DNA of 64,000 nucleotides, from positions 8,819,001-8,883,000 of the forward strand of contig JACGWO010000006.1 of NCBI GenBank assembly GCA_034509735.1, read 5' to 3'. Positions within the stretch are counted from its first letter, which is position 1; the number at the start of each line of letters is the position of its first letter. The position numbers and the translations under genes are program-made. This DNA comes from Sesamum alatum (taxonomy: Eukaryota; Streptophyta; Magnoliopsida; Lamiales; Pedaliaceae). The notes beneath the pieces are model-generated. The model did not search any database and was not told the origin of the DNA. It saw only the letters and a list, made by a program, of their open reading frames with translations. This document shows positions 34,279 through 46,657 of this stretch, piece after piece.

Positions 34279-34535
34279 TAAGGTATATATATTACACGCA
34301 ATTTACGATACTGATTGGTCAAAATGTTGTTTCCTTAAACGGATTATATTTAAGATATTGATAGCAACGTCTCATCCCATTTCCACGTTTCCTCATCATA
34401 TCATTATGATCAAGAAATCTAATACTTGATCGATCATAATTCAAGATAAAATATTATCCATCACAACTAGTGTATCATAATGTCATGCACTCTATGTACG
34501 TGGATTTTAGAAAACCAGAATTTAAGTTATAATTA
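34279..34535 (+). repeat. segmental duplication, copy 1, part b
   Basis: From 'atattgatagcaacgtctcatcccatttccacg' on, it matches 46755-46900, including 'aattcaagataaaatattatccatcacaa' and 'gtacgtgga'. Confidence 0.75.
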
Positions 34536-35021
34536 AGGCTAAATGGCAATCGTCTCACCTGAAGTTTGACATAATTATAAATATATTCACACTGTTAAAG
34601 GGATTACAAATACCCTCTGAATTTAACATCCGTCTAACAATGAGCACATTCTATTAGTTTCCCTCCAATTTTTATAGTGAACTGTCCAAAATTCCATTTT
34701 GGATTGTAAGTTATAATTTGTAAATTTTAAAATTTTCTAAACTACTTTTACGGATTAATATTCTCTATGGATTATTTATTTACCCATCCTTATATCTTTT
34801 AATATTTTTTAAATATTTTTTTATTTAAAAAATAAAAAATTCAGCAAGGATAAATTAGTAATTTTCACATCTCCCTCTAGGGACTACATAATTATTTTCA
34901 TTTGAGGTGGGTATTTACAAATTTTCAAATAATGAGGGAGTACTTCTTTTTTTGACTGGAAAATGAAAATTTTTCATTAAAACACCATAACACAACAACA
35001 CAACTGTCTGTAGAAAATAAA

Positions 35022-38000
35022 CTACTGAACATCCAACAAGAGTCTCAGCCTAGTTCTATCTTTACCCATTCCCTGCAATGGAGTTTGAGAAATCCTGCAA
35101 ATAGGACACCACAAATTGGACAACGGCCATAGGAGTTTGACGACACCCTTCAAAAATGAGCCTGTTTCGCTTTTCCCAGATCGCCCAGGCAAGGGATAAT
35201 GCCAAAATAAATTGATCTCTTGAGAGCTTTTCCGAAAGATGCCGCAACCAGAATTCCCCCGATTCCCCCCAAATTGAAACCACTGCCCAAGGGATCCCCA
35301 CCAATGCCCAACACTGCCTGGCGAAGTCACACCGTAAGAAAACATGATCCTCACTTTTGTTTCCATGTCACAAATTGGGCACAATATGTCCAGTTCCATT
35401 TTCCGTTTTCTTAAGTTTTCCCGCACTGGAATTGCCCCATGACAAAGACGCCAGCCAAAGTGTTTGATTTTCCCTGGGTTTCTTGAGCTTCCATAATAAT
35501 TGCCATCCCAAATTCAGGTGAGTGCCCGACGTGCCAACGACAGAATCCAACAAGCATTGTCTGTCATTTGCCACCCTATATGCACTTTTGATACTAAAAC
35601 AACCATTTTTTGAATAATGCCAAATAAGATTATCACACGTTGGATCTTGGGGAAGTGGGATTGAAGTGATGCATTGTATATCAAAATCACAGAATAGAGA
35701 CTGCAACTTCGTGAGATCCCATCCTTGCAAATCAGGTAAAAAAAAAGTCATTTACTGTGGGTTCTGCGCCCTCCATGGGTTTAGGAGAAATAGGCCTAAA
35801 AGAGAAAGGCCGAGGGAGCCACCCATCCGTCCACACCCGAATGCATAAACCATTCCTAATTTTCCACCGACTACCTGCATTTATAATGAACTATGCTGCC
35901 ATAATACTGCGCCAAGTTGCCGATGGATTGTAACCCACAAAAGCTTCACAAAAAGAGGACCTTGGGAAATATATCTAGCCTTGAGAACATGAGCTAGGAT
36001 GTTGTTTGGCTGTTTGATAATACGCCAAGCTTTCTTCGCTAGTAGAGCCAAGTTGAACATTCGGAGATCACGAAAACCGATCCCACCCTTTTGTTTACTG
36101 TGACAGAGTTTCGACCATGCTACCCAATGGATCCGACTGGTTTTCGGGGAACTCCACCAAAAATCAGCAATAATCGCTTGGATTTCCCGCAAAAGATTTT
36201 TTGGGAGCAAGAAACATTGCATAACATATGTCGGAATGGATTGGAGAACCGCTTTAATAAGGACCTCCTTTCCTGCACTCGACAGAGATTTCTCCTTCCA
36301 CCCCATGACCACTTTCCAGATTCGTTCCCACAAATTCTGAAATATTGTGGACTTTGCCTTGCTAATAATAGTAGGTAACCCCAGATACTTCTCCAATTTC
36401 TGTACCTCCACCACATTAAGTATACTTGAGAGTGATTGCCAGCTGTCAGCTTGCACATTAGGGCTAAAGACCAACTCAGATTTCTCGTAGTTAACAGTCT
36501 GACAGATGCTCTCTCATATATGCCCAGAATAGCCCCAATTCCCATGATAGCATCTTCAGTCGCTTTGCAAAAAATCAAAGAGTCGTCCGCAAAAAACAAA
36601 TGAGAGATTCGGGGTGCATGGCGTGCCACCGCAATGCCTTGAAGAACACTTCTTCGTTCAGCATCTTGTAATACTAAACTGAAAATTTCCGAGCAAATGA
36701 TGAACAAATAAGGAGAAAGTGGATCCCCCTGTCAAATTCCACGCCCTGGCTTCAAAAAACCAAACACCTCTGCATTTAAAACAAAAGAAAAACTCACAGA
36801 TGTAATGCACAACATAAGTAATTTTACAAATGCATCTGCAAAAACCAAGCTTGCTAAGTGCAAATTCAATAAACGACCATTCAAGGCGATCATACGCCTT
36901 GCTCATATCTAGCTTTAAAGCAAAATAACCTTTTCTTCCTTTTGTCCAATGCTTTAAAAAAATGGTTGCATTCGAAAGCAAGTAGGACATTGTCTGATAT
37001 GAGTCTCCCACTAACAAAAGCTGATTGTGAGGCAGAAATAACAACATCCAAAACAGACTTCAACCGATTCGCAAGCACTTTCAAAATAATTTTGTAGACG
37101 ACATTGCATAAACTGATTGGTCTAAACTTGAGATACAAGCTCCGGAGATTTAAGCTTGGGGAGTAACACAATGAGTGTATGATTAAAATCTTTTGGCAAC
37201 ACCCCATTATTCAGAATATGAAGCACACAACGAGTAATATCCTTACCCACAATATTCCAAAATCGTTGGAAAAAAAAAAAACGGAGGAAATCCATCTGGG
37301 CCCGGAGAAGTGAGCGGCTCCATGGAAAAGACTACAGTTCGTACCTCCTCCACCACAAAAGGCTGAGGCAACAATTCATTTTGTTCAGAAGTAACTCTTG
37401 GCTGCACATTAGGAAAAGCAGCATGTAAATCCTGAAGAGAAGGCTCTGAGGACTGGAATAAATTTTGAAAGAAAGACATGATCAAATTCTGAATATCATC
37501 CTTAGTAGAACACCATTCACCCACATTGTTACGGAGGCGATGGATACGATTTCCCTTTTTCCTTGCAGAAGCTTTCGCATGGAAATACTTAGTGTTCCTA
37601 TCACCCTCCCGCATCCAATGAGCCTTTGCCCTTTGTTGCCACTTAATCATGTCATTTGTGAGCATTTCTTCCAACTCCTGCCTCCGTTCTCTCAACTCAC
37701 TTCGCATATCCGGTGTTCCAACCATTTTTTATATTTCTTTTGGTGCGCGAATCTTTGCTTCGACCAAGACGACAATCTCTCCGCACAGTGAGCCAAACCC
37801 TGCATGACATAGAAATCAGCATTCCAAGAAAAAACCACCGCGCCAACAATCAGAAACAATGTCGGAACATTCCGCGGCACGAGCCCAGGATGCCTCAAAC
37901 TGAAAATGGTGCGGCGGTGGGGTCTCATTAGAAACGTGTAGCAGATTCATCTTAATGAGTAAAGGAGTATGATCTGAATAGATGGTGGGCAAGTTGTGTA

Positions 38001-38634
38001 CCTCAAAAGAAGGAAATAAATTCCTCCAGGCCGTAGTCCCCAATGCTCTGTCCAACCGGCATCGAACAGTGGTCGGCCAGAGACGCCAGTTTGACCATGT
38101 AAAACAGGGCCCCTCAAACCCTAAGTCGGACAAGTGTGTATCAGCTAAAACATTCCGAAAATCCCGCAACAGCCATTCCAGCGTAGCACACTTGCTATCC
38201 TTCTCATGATGATAGAGAATGGCATTGAAACCCCCACTACATAGCCATGGAAGCTGGGAATGAGTTCTCAGCAAACGTAGAGTATCCCATACCAATTTGC
38301 GGCGACTGGTTTCCGAATCCCCATAGAACCCCGTAAACCTCCATTTCCTAGTTTCCCAAAGCACAGATACATCTATATGATAACGGGAGTAACTCAATAG
38401 GGATACGTCTAGGTCCTTTCACCAAAATAGAAGTAAACCACCGCTCTGACCTACCGCGTCAACAGATACACCATGAAAAACTAGGGCATCCTTGAGAGGA
38501 TCCACTCTTCTACTACGGCACTTTGTTTTGGATAAGAACACCATTTGGGGGTCATGCTCGCGAATCAACTCGCGTAAATGCTGAACTGTCCCGGGCCCCC
38601 CTAGCCCATGACAATTCCAAATAAGACAACTCAT
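35022..38634 (-). pseudogene. LINE ORF2 (endonuclease-reverse transcriptase), broken
   Basis: The ATG at 38634-38632 overlaps the ORF1 stop. An endonuclease/exonuclease/phosphatase fold opens with S-C-L-I-W-N-C-H-G-L-G and continues through G-G-F-N-A-I and T-W-S-N...R-L-D-R-A-L to about 37950. The reverse transcriptase covers about 37330-36050: [39 protein letters not shown], then F-F-A-D-D-S-L-I-F as the catalytic motif. The C-terminal zinc-binding region (C-P-I-C) is near 35370. Frames change at least five times, with stops near 38400, 37240 and 36710, so no active enzyme is encoded. Confidence 0.82.
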
Positions 38635-40329
38635 GGCTCCCGGCGGGGTTGCATTGCAACCTCCGCCGATGAAGAAGATAATGCCTCCGAATCTGTATCA
38701 ATCAGCAATCGTTTACTTGGGCGAGAGGAGGAGGCTAAAGAAAATGAAGAGGGCAAAATACGCTTCATGCCTCGACCAACATCCCCACGCAAACCAGAAC
38801 CACATCCGCCGCCATCTCTGCTGCCTCGGCCTCGACGGCGCTCACGGCCCTGCACACCAATACCAGACACGGCACATTGAACTCAGCCCCCTTGCATGAA
38901 TCCCTAATTTGGTCCACTAGAGGAACGTCGATCAATTCCAGATGCGCTACACCCCCCTCAGCACTGACCGACAAACGGTCCGGCGAAGCAGTGGTGACCA
39001 GTACTGCCTCATCAGAGTAGAGGAGATTATCTCGGCGACTGCTACCCACACTGTTTGGAGAAAAGTCAGAATGAGCTGTGGAACCACTAACCCCTAGTAA
39101 TTTCTTGAACCCAATAATTCGGGCCTGAGCAGGAGAAACAGGCCCAACCGGAGTTTACTGGCCTAGAGGAAATTGCGGAGGCCTAGTAAAGTTGCCCCTT
39201 TCCAACTGAGATTCTATACAAATTGGCGTTTTCCCAAGTGCATGTTGGACCAGCCCACCAAGCCCATGTCCATCTGGCAATCCCCTAACAAGCAGCCCAC
39301 TGTCCTGGCTTGATTCATCAACCAAACTTCTCAACTGAAAAGTCTTCCCTCTTCCATGAGTTTCGGGTAACTACCGTGGACGGATTAACCGCTCCTGATC
39401 CTCCACAGAAATTGACAGTACTGGCACCGCCGCCGGCGGAGGCACACACGCATCACCATGCATATGGCCGAAATCCCCAAAATTACCCGGACCTCGCCGT
39501 GACCCAGCAGCCCCAGAACCAGGACGTGAGGACCGCCAAACATAGGTAGGTCTAATGAGATCAGAAGTCGAAGTTAACCATTTATTTAGACCAATCGCTC
39601 GCAACCAAGCACCATACGGAGTGTTTTTCACCTGGATTAGAGAAAGACTCAAGGAAACGTAATTCATAGAAACGAGAAATGTGACCTAGTTTGCCGCACA
39701 AGTAACAGAAATTTGGTAATCGTTCATAGGAGAATCTCACAATCAACTCAGCACCCTCCTCTGAATATAACTTCAAGGCCCATTTCTGCGGGCGTGTTAC
39801 ATTGAGATTGATCCTAATGCGAATCGTGTCAAAACCACGCAATATCTCGAGCCACCTTATCTGCATCCAACCATGAACCCAAACAACCACCTATATGGCG
39901 AACAACTTCCACAGTTCGTTGAGCATACAAGAGATCATGGATATGAACGAAAAGAGGACACCAATCAAAATTTACCAACAACGGATTTTCCTTTGGGGGA
40001 ATAGGTTGGAGGACAATCAAGTTCTTGTAAAAAATCCAGGGACGTAACTCCAATATCCGGCGGAGGTCCTCTGGGTGATTAAAAGTGAGACAAGAACGGG
40101 AATCGGAAACTTTGCGGATCGAAACACCACGGACAGCCTGAAACAGGTCCACTAACCGGGTTTTCATTACCTCAAAAAGAACCGAACGATGCGATAATAG
40201 TCGTCCAACGAGAGTGAGCGAGTAGTCCCCATAGCCCTTATTCCATGCAGATTAGGGGATACAGACACCCGCAGCCTCCTCTTCTGTAAGGGACAAAACA
40301 GAATCCAGACGTAAACAATCCATTTCCAT
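38631..40329 (-). pseudogene. LINE ORF1 (nucleic-acid-binding protein), broken
   Basis: The start at 40329 gives a T-E-E-E-containing N-terminus usual for plant L1 ORF1. The segment 40167-39829 encodes the domain common to these proteins (R-P-W-I-F-Y-K-N-L-I-V-L, then P-L-F-V-H-I-H-D-L). A zinc knuckle follows at about 39720 (C-Y-L-C-G-K-L-G-H), in which the final Cys is replaced. The C-terminal part is Ser/Ala-rich and ends in R-R-E-P followed by TGA at 38633-38631. At least one stop near 40250 and frame changes near 39830, 39580 and 39370 break it. ORF1 proteins package LINE RNA. Confidence 0.75.
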
Positions 40330-40535
40330 GCGAAAACCAGCATACTACAAGAAACAAAAACAACAGATTACCAGAACTAAAATCAACCTAGGAAATTCTA
40401 GGCACACCACACTCATCCAGAGAGTAGACACGATAGCACCACCAAAGAGTAGACGCGACAATGAGAAACCTTTTTTATGAGGGAGTACTTTTAATTATAC
40501 CAAATTACAGAAAATATAACTGTAATTTACCCGAT

Positions 40536-40690
40536 AATTAATTAGTAGTATTAATTTTAAGCATATCCTATATAAGATTGTTTGTGTCAACCACTCCTGA
40601 CACATCTGTGATACATGTGTCTCACGACTACTCACAAATACAAGAATGAAATTATATTCATCAATCAGAACAAATAATTGAATATGATGG
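40536..40690 (+). repeat. segmental duplication, copy 1, part c
   Basis: 'agcatatcctatataagattgt(t)tgtg', 'caaccactcctgacacatctgtgata' and 'aaataattgaa' match 46890-47040. Similarity stops at about 40690. Confidence 0.8.
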
Positions 40691-42003
40691 TGGTGGCTAG
40701 AACACCAAAATTTGTTGAAAATATAGCAGCAAATATGCATTCCCTACTAAGAAATATGACTATTTATTATAATTAATTACCATACTTAAAGGTAAAAATT
40801 ATGACGGATGTTAATTAACCATGACCGCAAAGGCTATTAGTTATTTTTATACAAGTGAGGCCCAAACATTATGAATATAGTTTATGCATCAATTTTATCT
40901 GATCGTGCTAGGCAATATTGATTTGCTATGATTTTTAAATCATAGTAATTTATCGCGTAACAAATAATAAAGTTCGAGATTTATAATTTTTTTTTATTAA
41001 CTACAAAGGTGCTTTGAATTTTTTTGAACTACAACGCGTAGAGAGAGGTTTTTAAAGTTTTGACACAGAGGAGTTAATAAAGCAATTTACCTCGGCTCAT
41101 TTTTCTGCAATTTAACTAAAAAATCAAGGGCAAAATGGAATTTCAGACCTTTGGTTGAAAATTACAAATCTCGATAGGGTATTTATAATTTTTCAAATAA
41201 CGAGAAGGTATTTATAATTATGTCAAACTTCATGAAGATAGATATAACTTACCCTTAAAATTATTACTGTACCCTAGAAAGCGAACGTGTTCCCCAGAAT
41301 GATTTAACACTTTTCCACCAAGAAAAATAAAAACAAATATATATACGTACATATGTATGTATGTAATTGTATATAAATTACACACACATTAATAAGGTGT
41401 CAGAGAATGAGGTGCTTTTAACTCAAGTAGTTGTTGATTGCAGAATATATAAGTTATAAGCCATTTCCAATGAGAGGCTGACACACTTCAATGCTACCAA
41501 AAATTAATTATCCCCAAAAATTTCAGTGCTTTGCCCATATATATACACACACCTTTTAAGAATTTTACAATATAAAATTATATTTTAAAGGGATAATTAC
41601 ACTTTTCTTTCTTGAGGTTTGGTGTAAATACATGTAAACTTTCTATAATTTGCGAAATTACACCTAATACCTTTACTTTTATTTTTAATAGATCCTTCAA
41701 TTAATAAAATTGACAAAATTTGCTGACATTAGCAAAATAAATTGAATGAAAATTCATTTTTGCCCTTGATTGACTTATTGTAGGTCAAATATATATTTTT
41801 TTTAACCAAACTATCATTGTACGTTTCACACACTTATGCATGTGAGTTTGTACTTATATATATAATTAAATTAAAATATAAGAGTAAGTAGTGTAATATT
41901 CAATAAATTGCTACTTTTACCATTAAAGTATCATTATATCATAGTTATTAATTAATAAATAAATTAGATCAGTAAAAATAAATTTAGTTCTTAACATATG
42001 TAT
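40691..42003. other. AT-rich intergenic DNA with MITE fragments
   Basis: No gene. 41050-41270 carries the inverted theme of the MITE at 34536. 41590-41730 starts 'gggataattacactttt' with 'ttgaggtttggtgtaaatac', another MITE-like arm without a visible partner. The rest is unassigned. Confidence 0.45.
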
Positions 42004-42762
42004 CACTACAAAAAAAATGTTGGAATTGCAACGGATTTAGGAACGGTTTTTTTTTTTTTTTTTTTTTGTTTGGAACAGTAAAGAGATCGATTGATGATTT
42101 TGGACCTCGAATAGGAACGGTTATGAAACGGTCAGCCTTCCGTTGAAACTAGAGACGTTCCTAATATTTAGGAACGGTTCCGCCTTGACCGTTCCTCAAT
42201 TGGAACTGTTTTTGGCGTACAATGTAGAAATCGTTCCTAATTACCTTTGTGTGTATGAATATATAATTTGTGTATTTGGAACACCTCGTTAATATTTGGA
42301 ACGATCACATGTAACGTAAATCACGTAAATTGGAATGGTCGTTGGAATACGGATTGCAGCAGACCGAATATATTGGAAATACATTTCTGCACTGATTCTG
42401 AAATACAAATTGGAACGGTTCACTATAAGTTTGGGGATAGATTTTGGAGCGTTTATTGGAACACACGTAGACCTACTTTACTAAGGAACGTAGGAATGAA
42501 TTTGTAATTATGCGATCCTCCAAGTTCGATGCTGGCGGTGGCGGTGGTGATGGCGAGGTAAAGGTCTGGCTAAGGCCGTGCACCTCAGAACCAAGATCGA
42601 ATACCCGGCCCTTCTTCTTGCCCCCGACTGCAGCCAGCCACAACTCTTGCTTGGTCTGTGCTACTGAGCCCTCCGGTTCGGCCGGACGATCCCCAGGATC
42701 AGCCGTGGCCTGAGTCTGGTGATCCTCCAGCAATTTTTGGAACGTCTCCTGCAAAAATAGTA

Positions 42763-42817
<55 letters not shown>

Positions 42818-43790
42818 AAACATTAAAAGAAGATAAATTTGAATATGTAATTCAAAGCTTACCGCCACCTCCGCTGCCCTCAGGCCGCTCCAGCCACCGT
42901 TGGCCTTCTTCTTGTAGCAGCTAGAGAATAACTCAATCTGCTTGACTGGTCGACCGAGCTGCGTCTCCTGTAAAAAAAAAAAAAAAGAACAGTTATTACA
43001 ATTTTAATTTAATAATGATGAATACTATTAAAAAAATAAAATTTCTTACCATCTTCCTCTTATGCATCCCAACGAAGGCAGAACCCCCGCGGTACACAAT
43101 AGAGGATGCAGCTGGGTTGGCGGACTAGTTGGCCTTATTCTTAGCGCACTCGTCCTTGAACTCCTGGCTGTCCCAGTACAGTAGGAGTTGCCGCCAGACT
43201 TTGTTCGCCAGCCAGAGGGTTTCACCAGAGACTGTATAGCGAGGATGAACTTCTTGCGGAGGAACTTCCCTTCAAACACATGGAAGATTTTGAACATAGA
43301 CTTGCCGTCACAATCCCATCAGTACGTGATCTAAAAAAAATTATTAAAATATTTAATATAAAAATTTAATTGATACCGTTAAACTGAAATTAAAGTATGT
43401 TACCTTTAGGCTCTGGAACCAGAAATGTTGGTGCTCTGGCGGCACCTGGCGCAAACAGCCCCAAGGGTGGGATAGTGTCCTCGCACCACCGCGTACATGC
43501 GCTCGTGTATCTTCCACTCAGCCCTGAAATTATACAATAATTAGTGTGACATAAAAATAATAATTTAAATTATAGAAATATTTAAAAACTATATATATAC
43601 CTGGTGTCGACGAGGGTGATATACTGGCGTGGGGATGGTGGGGGGAGTGATGGGGGTGGTGCAGCTCATGGACGGGCCAGATCTACCGCTGGTGCAGGAG
43701 TAGATGGTCCGGCAGCCTCTAGGATAGGTGGAGGAGTAAATAGATCGGGCTGCTGATCCGATCGTGGTGCTGCAGCTAGCTGCTCTGCAG
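42004..43790 (-). mobile_element. CACTA transposon E4, 3' terminal part, cut at 43790
   Basis: It begins CACTACAAAAAAAATGTTGG. Inward motifs match the inverted right end of E2 in order: homopolymer run, 'ggaac.gt', 'ccgttgaaact', 'cgttcctaatatttaggaacggt', 'tttttggcgta'. So this is the 3' end of a sister element in the opposite orientation. It carries the last exons of the second CACTA gene. At 43790/43791 it stops abruptly where the second duplication copy begins; its 5' half is not in the window. Confidence 0.85.
42510..43640 (-). pseudogene. second CACTA gene (Ptta/En-Spm transposase family), 3' exons, E4
   Basis: On the minus strand I see exons near 43526-43403 (R-M-Y-A-V-V-R-G-H-Y-P), 43330-43053 (K-F-L-R-K-K-F; then after a frame change L-W-L-A-N-K-V-W-R-Q and Y-R-G-G-S-A-F-V-G-M-H-K-R-K-M), 42970-42865 (E-T-Q-L-G-R-P-V-K-Q-I-E-L-F) and 42748-42510. 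The last exon follows acceptor TTTTTGCAG and carries E-L-W-L-A-A-V-G-G-K-K-K-G-R-V-F-D-L-G, a hallmark of this family, with A/P/S-rich ends. Frameshifts in the third-last exon and a stop there make it a pseudogene. It keeps the Trp codon that is a stop in E2. Confidence 0.75.
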
Positions 43791-43881
43791 TTGTTGCAAT
43801 TTATCGATGATTACTTGGACATATTATTTCTCATGATAATGTATTTGGTAAAATAATGAGGCTCAAAAGTAGACCACACCT

Positions 43882-44147
43882 ACCAATGATCTAGTGGTCT
43901 AATGGTGTAGAGGTCATGGGTTCGAATCCCCATCAATACATGGGATGATAGTGTACTGTATAATAGGATTGTTTGTATATTGTTATAATAAGGGGTAGTT
44001 TAGATTTCATTTATGTAATATTGTTAATCAATGTATAATTGTTCTAATTGTTATTATTAGAGATTGATAGTCGATAAGACTCATTATAATCAATTTAGTT
44101 CAATTAATAATATTTATCACTTTCACTTTAAATGAAAAAAAAAAAAA
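43882..44147 (+). mobile_element. tRNA-derived SINE, duplication copy 2
   Basis: It is the counterpart of 26336-26622, with the same target duplication (43867-43881; AAGTAAACCGCACCT from 44148). About 23 bases between box A (GGTCTAATGG) and box B (GGGTTCGAATCCCC) are missing. Box B itself is closer to consensus than in copy 1. Confidence 0.82.
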
Positions 44148-45383
44148 AAGTAAACCGCACCTGTAAATCTGTAATCTAATCATTTGTGATTTATTAACCT
44201 TGATAAAAAGATAGACTGAACTTTCATATGTTGTGGCAATAATTACTACTTTCTAAATTAACAATCATGACTGTGAGCTCTATCTTTGACATTAAAGTAA
44301 TTCATCTTCTATTTAAATAAATTTTGTTATATATTTATAGTCAAATACAGAAGAAAACTACACTAATTAAATTTACCCGTAGAGCTTCTCTACTTCAAAA
44401 TTCCCAAAAGTCCCCTTCGCTTCTAAGTGAAGGGGTTTGTACCATAATCAATTAAATTTAACTATAGACCACATATTTCAAGTGATTTATTGGAATTTCA
44501 AATGTTGTTTCTTTAGTTGTATTCTTGCAATCTAGTCCTTTAATTGGAATTTGATCAACTATGATATTATTTTGAAATGTCTCGAAACAAGAGAAATAAT
44601 TTTACACTATTATCTCAATAGAAATAATTATGTGATACTGTATATTAAATTTATCTTAACTATGAAAATAGCAATATCAAAACTTTCACTTTTTTAATTC
44701 TTACCTAAATACTTTTTTTCCTATCAAAATTAGTCGTTTTATTTTGTTCCGAAGAAATAGTAGCTTTGTGAGTTAGATAGAAAATAAAATATTTTCACTG
44801 AGAAATTTTTTCAACGCTTCAAAACACTGTTTTAATAAATAACAATATTATAAATTGAAGTATATCTTAATAAATATTTTAATAATAATAACAACAATAC
44901 AAACATATATAAATATTTATTTTCAAAATAAGTCATTTGAAACATCAATCATAATCGAAGAATAGGTCTATTTTGAGAAAGGGAGACCATAGATTCGTTT
45001 GACATCTCTTTTTTTTTTTTTTTTTTTTAAATAATTGCTAAATGGAGCATAATCTTGAACAATGAATCAATATGATTGATTATGGCGATACTCAAGATCT
45101 TATATTATTGCAATTTTTAATTTTTTATTATTTCTATTCCCAAGATGCATTGAATAAATGACAATAAATAAATGCATTCCCAAGATGCATTATGACAATA
45201 AATAAATGCATTACTTGTGATTTGTATTCCCAAGATGTAAATGCAAGAAAAGATAATGTCACTGAGAAAAAAATAACAATGGCAGTTTTGCATTAAAAAT
45301 AGATGGTGATATTATTGGTGCAACCACTCTATTATGATCAAAATTCCCTATTTGATTTTCGAGATTAAGTATGATATAAATTT

Positions 45384-45875
45384 AGGGTCAATTACAATTA
45401 GACCCCGTTAAAAATATAAAATTACACTTCTTCCGAAAAAGTTTTCAAATTACACTTACACCCTCTCCAAAAATTCACCGTTTACATCTAACCTCATTCC
45501 ATTAGGATTCGGATGAAAAATGCCACGTGATCAAAAATATTACATAAACTTGCAAATTTACTCTTCATTTAACATTGTCATGTAATAATTTTGTACTTAT
45601 AAGGGAAGATTGTGATGATGTTAACCTCACTCGATATGTATATATCACATTTATCTCTTTATAAATACAAAGATATACATGAAAATGTTAAATAGGGGTA
45701 AAAAATTAAAATTTATGTAACTCTTTTTGCTTATGTCAGCTTTTTTCGTCCAAGTACTAGCGAAAGGAGGTTTTGGTGTAAATGGAGAATTTTCGGAGGG
45801 AGTGTAAGTGTAATTTCATTTTTTTTTTAATGAAATTGTAATTTTGCATTTTTAGAGGGGGTCTAAGTGTAACTA
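45384..45875. mobile_element. long-TIR MITE-like repeat (copy 2 of the duplication)
   Basis: Counterpart of 28085-28580, with inverted arms around 'ttccgaaaaag...accctctccaaaaattcaccg' and 'ggagaattttcggagggagtg'. Confidence 0.6.
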
Positions 45876-46065
45876 ATCCTATAATTTATCATTATGTTTG
45901 GTTTATGTGATAAAATTTCATGATAAAGTAATGTTCGATACACTAAAATCAACGACGAGCTAATTAATTATCAAATACATATTTTTGTTGCTAACGTAAA
46001 ATAACAACAAATTCACTATTTATAAGAAATTTGTGTTGCTGTTAATACATTATTTCTTGTAGTGA

Positions 46066-46457
46066 CACTACAATAAATATAACATTTAATCATGACTAAT
46101 TATCATGGTTAATAATAAATAGCCGTAGCAAATAATCATTGACCACGGCTACACAATGATTGTTGGTCGTGGTTTTTACGAGGGTGGGTAAAAGATCTGC
46201 CGTGAGTAAAATCATGGCAAATATTTTTACCATAGCTCTTAATTGTGACAAATAATTTTTTCATAGTGGAGAAAATTAATTTTTTACATCGATTTTATTA
46301 ATCGTAGTTAATGATAGTTATTTACATAATTTTTAGCAATAACCATTAATATTGTAGATAATAATATTTTTTTTCTCTAATTGTGAATAAAATGATGGAT
46401 AAAATGTAGAATGAGATTAAATTGTATCACTAATATTGTCATTAAATCATCTATTTA
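46066..46457 (+). mobile_element. CACTA-type terminus and fragment
   Basis: CACTACAATAAATATAAC starts two bases after another terminus (CTTGTAGTG ending at 46064). Inside are repeated 'ccgtagc', 'ccacggc' and 'catggttaat' motifs. A matching right end is not certain: 47826-47839 ends TTTTCTTTGTAGTG and shares 'ccacggcc' motifs, but duplication sequence lies between them. Confidence 0.5.
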
Positions 46458-46657
46458 GGGAAAAATACAATTACTCACCTTGTGATATACAAAATATGCA
46501 AAAACCCCCCTGTAAAAAAATAAATAGCAATTTACCCCCTGTGAGGGGGTTTTTTGCTCCATTTTGAATAACACAAGAGGATAAATTACTAATTATTTTT
46601 TCACAGGGGGATAATTGCTCTTTTTGATTAACACAGAAGGGCATTGCATTTTACCCA
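46458..46657. mobile_element. 200-bp Mutator-type MITE with perfect 9-bp target duplication
   Basis: It starts GGGAAAAATACAATTACTCA and ends TTGCATTTTACCCA, with inner 'gcaatttaccccctgtgaggggg' and 'aataacacaagaggataaatta' motifs like the MULE ends. ATCTATTTA lies on both sides (46449-46457, 46658-46666). Confidence 0.78.

Larger units (their letters stand above)
34946..40476 (-). mobile_element. L1-type LINE, 5.5 kb, full outline with 14-bp target duplication
   Basis: ATGAGGGAGTACTT flanks it exactly at 34932-34945 and 40477-40490. On the minus strand it starts at 40476, carries ORF1 then ORF2, and ends in a short A tail (T run at 34947-34953). ORF1 has a CCHC-like knuckle, and ORF2 has an endonuclease, a reverse transcriptase and a terminal zinc-binding region, as in plant L1 elements. 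Both ORFs contain stops and frameshifts. Length and a 5' end well before ORF1 suggest insertion at full or nearly full length. Confidence 0.92.
34536..40535. mobile_element. long-TIR MITE split by a LINE (arms 34536-34931 and 40491-40535)
   Basis: The left arm ('ggctaaatggcaatcgtctcacctgaagtttgacataattataaatat') is answered, beyond the LINE, by 'taattataccaaattacagaaaatataactgtaatttaccc'. The duplication's other copy lacks both the MITE and the LINE: it reads straight through 'ttataattaattaatggtattaatt' at 46890-46915. Related repeats are at 5060-5480, 8700-8755 and 41050-41270. Confidence 0.6.

Noticed and set aside
42473..42868. Frame with a long Asn run taken as one 131-codon protein
   Set aside because: The Asn run is an intronic TTA microsatellite; only the part after the acceptor at 42748 is an exon.
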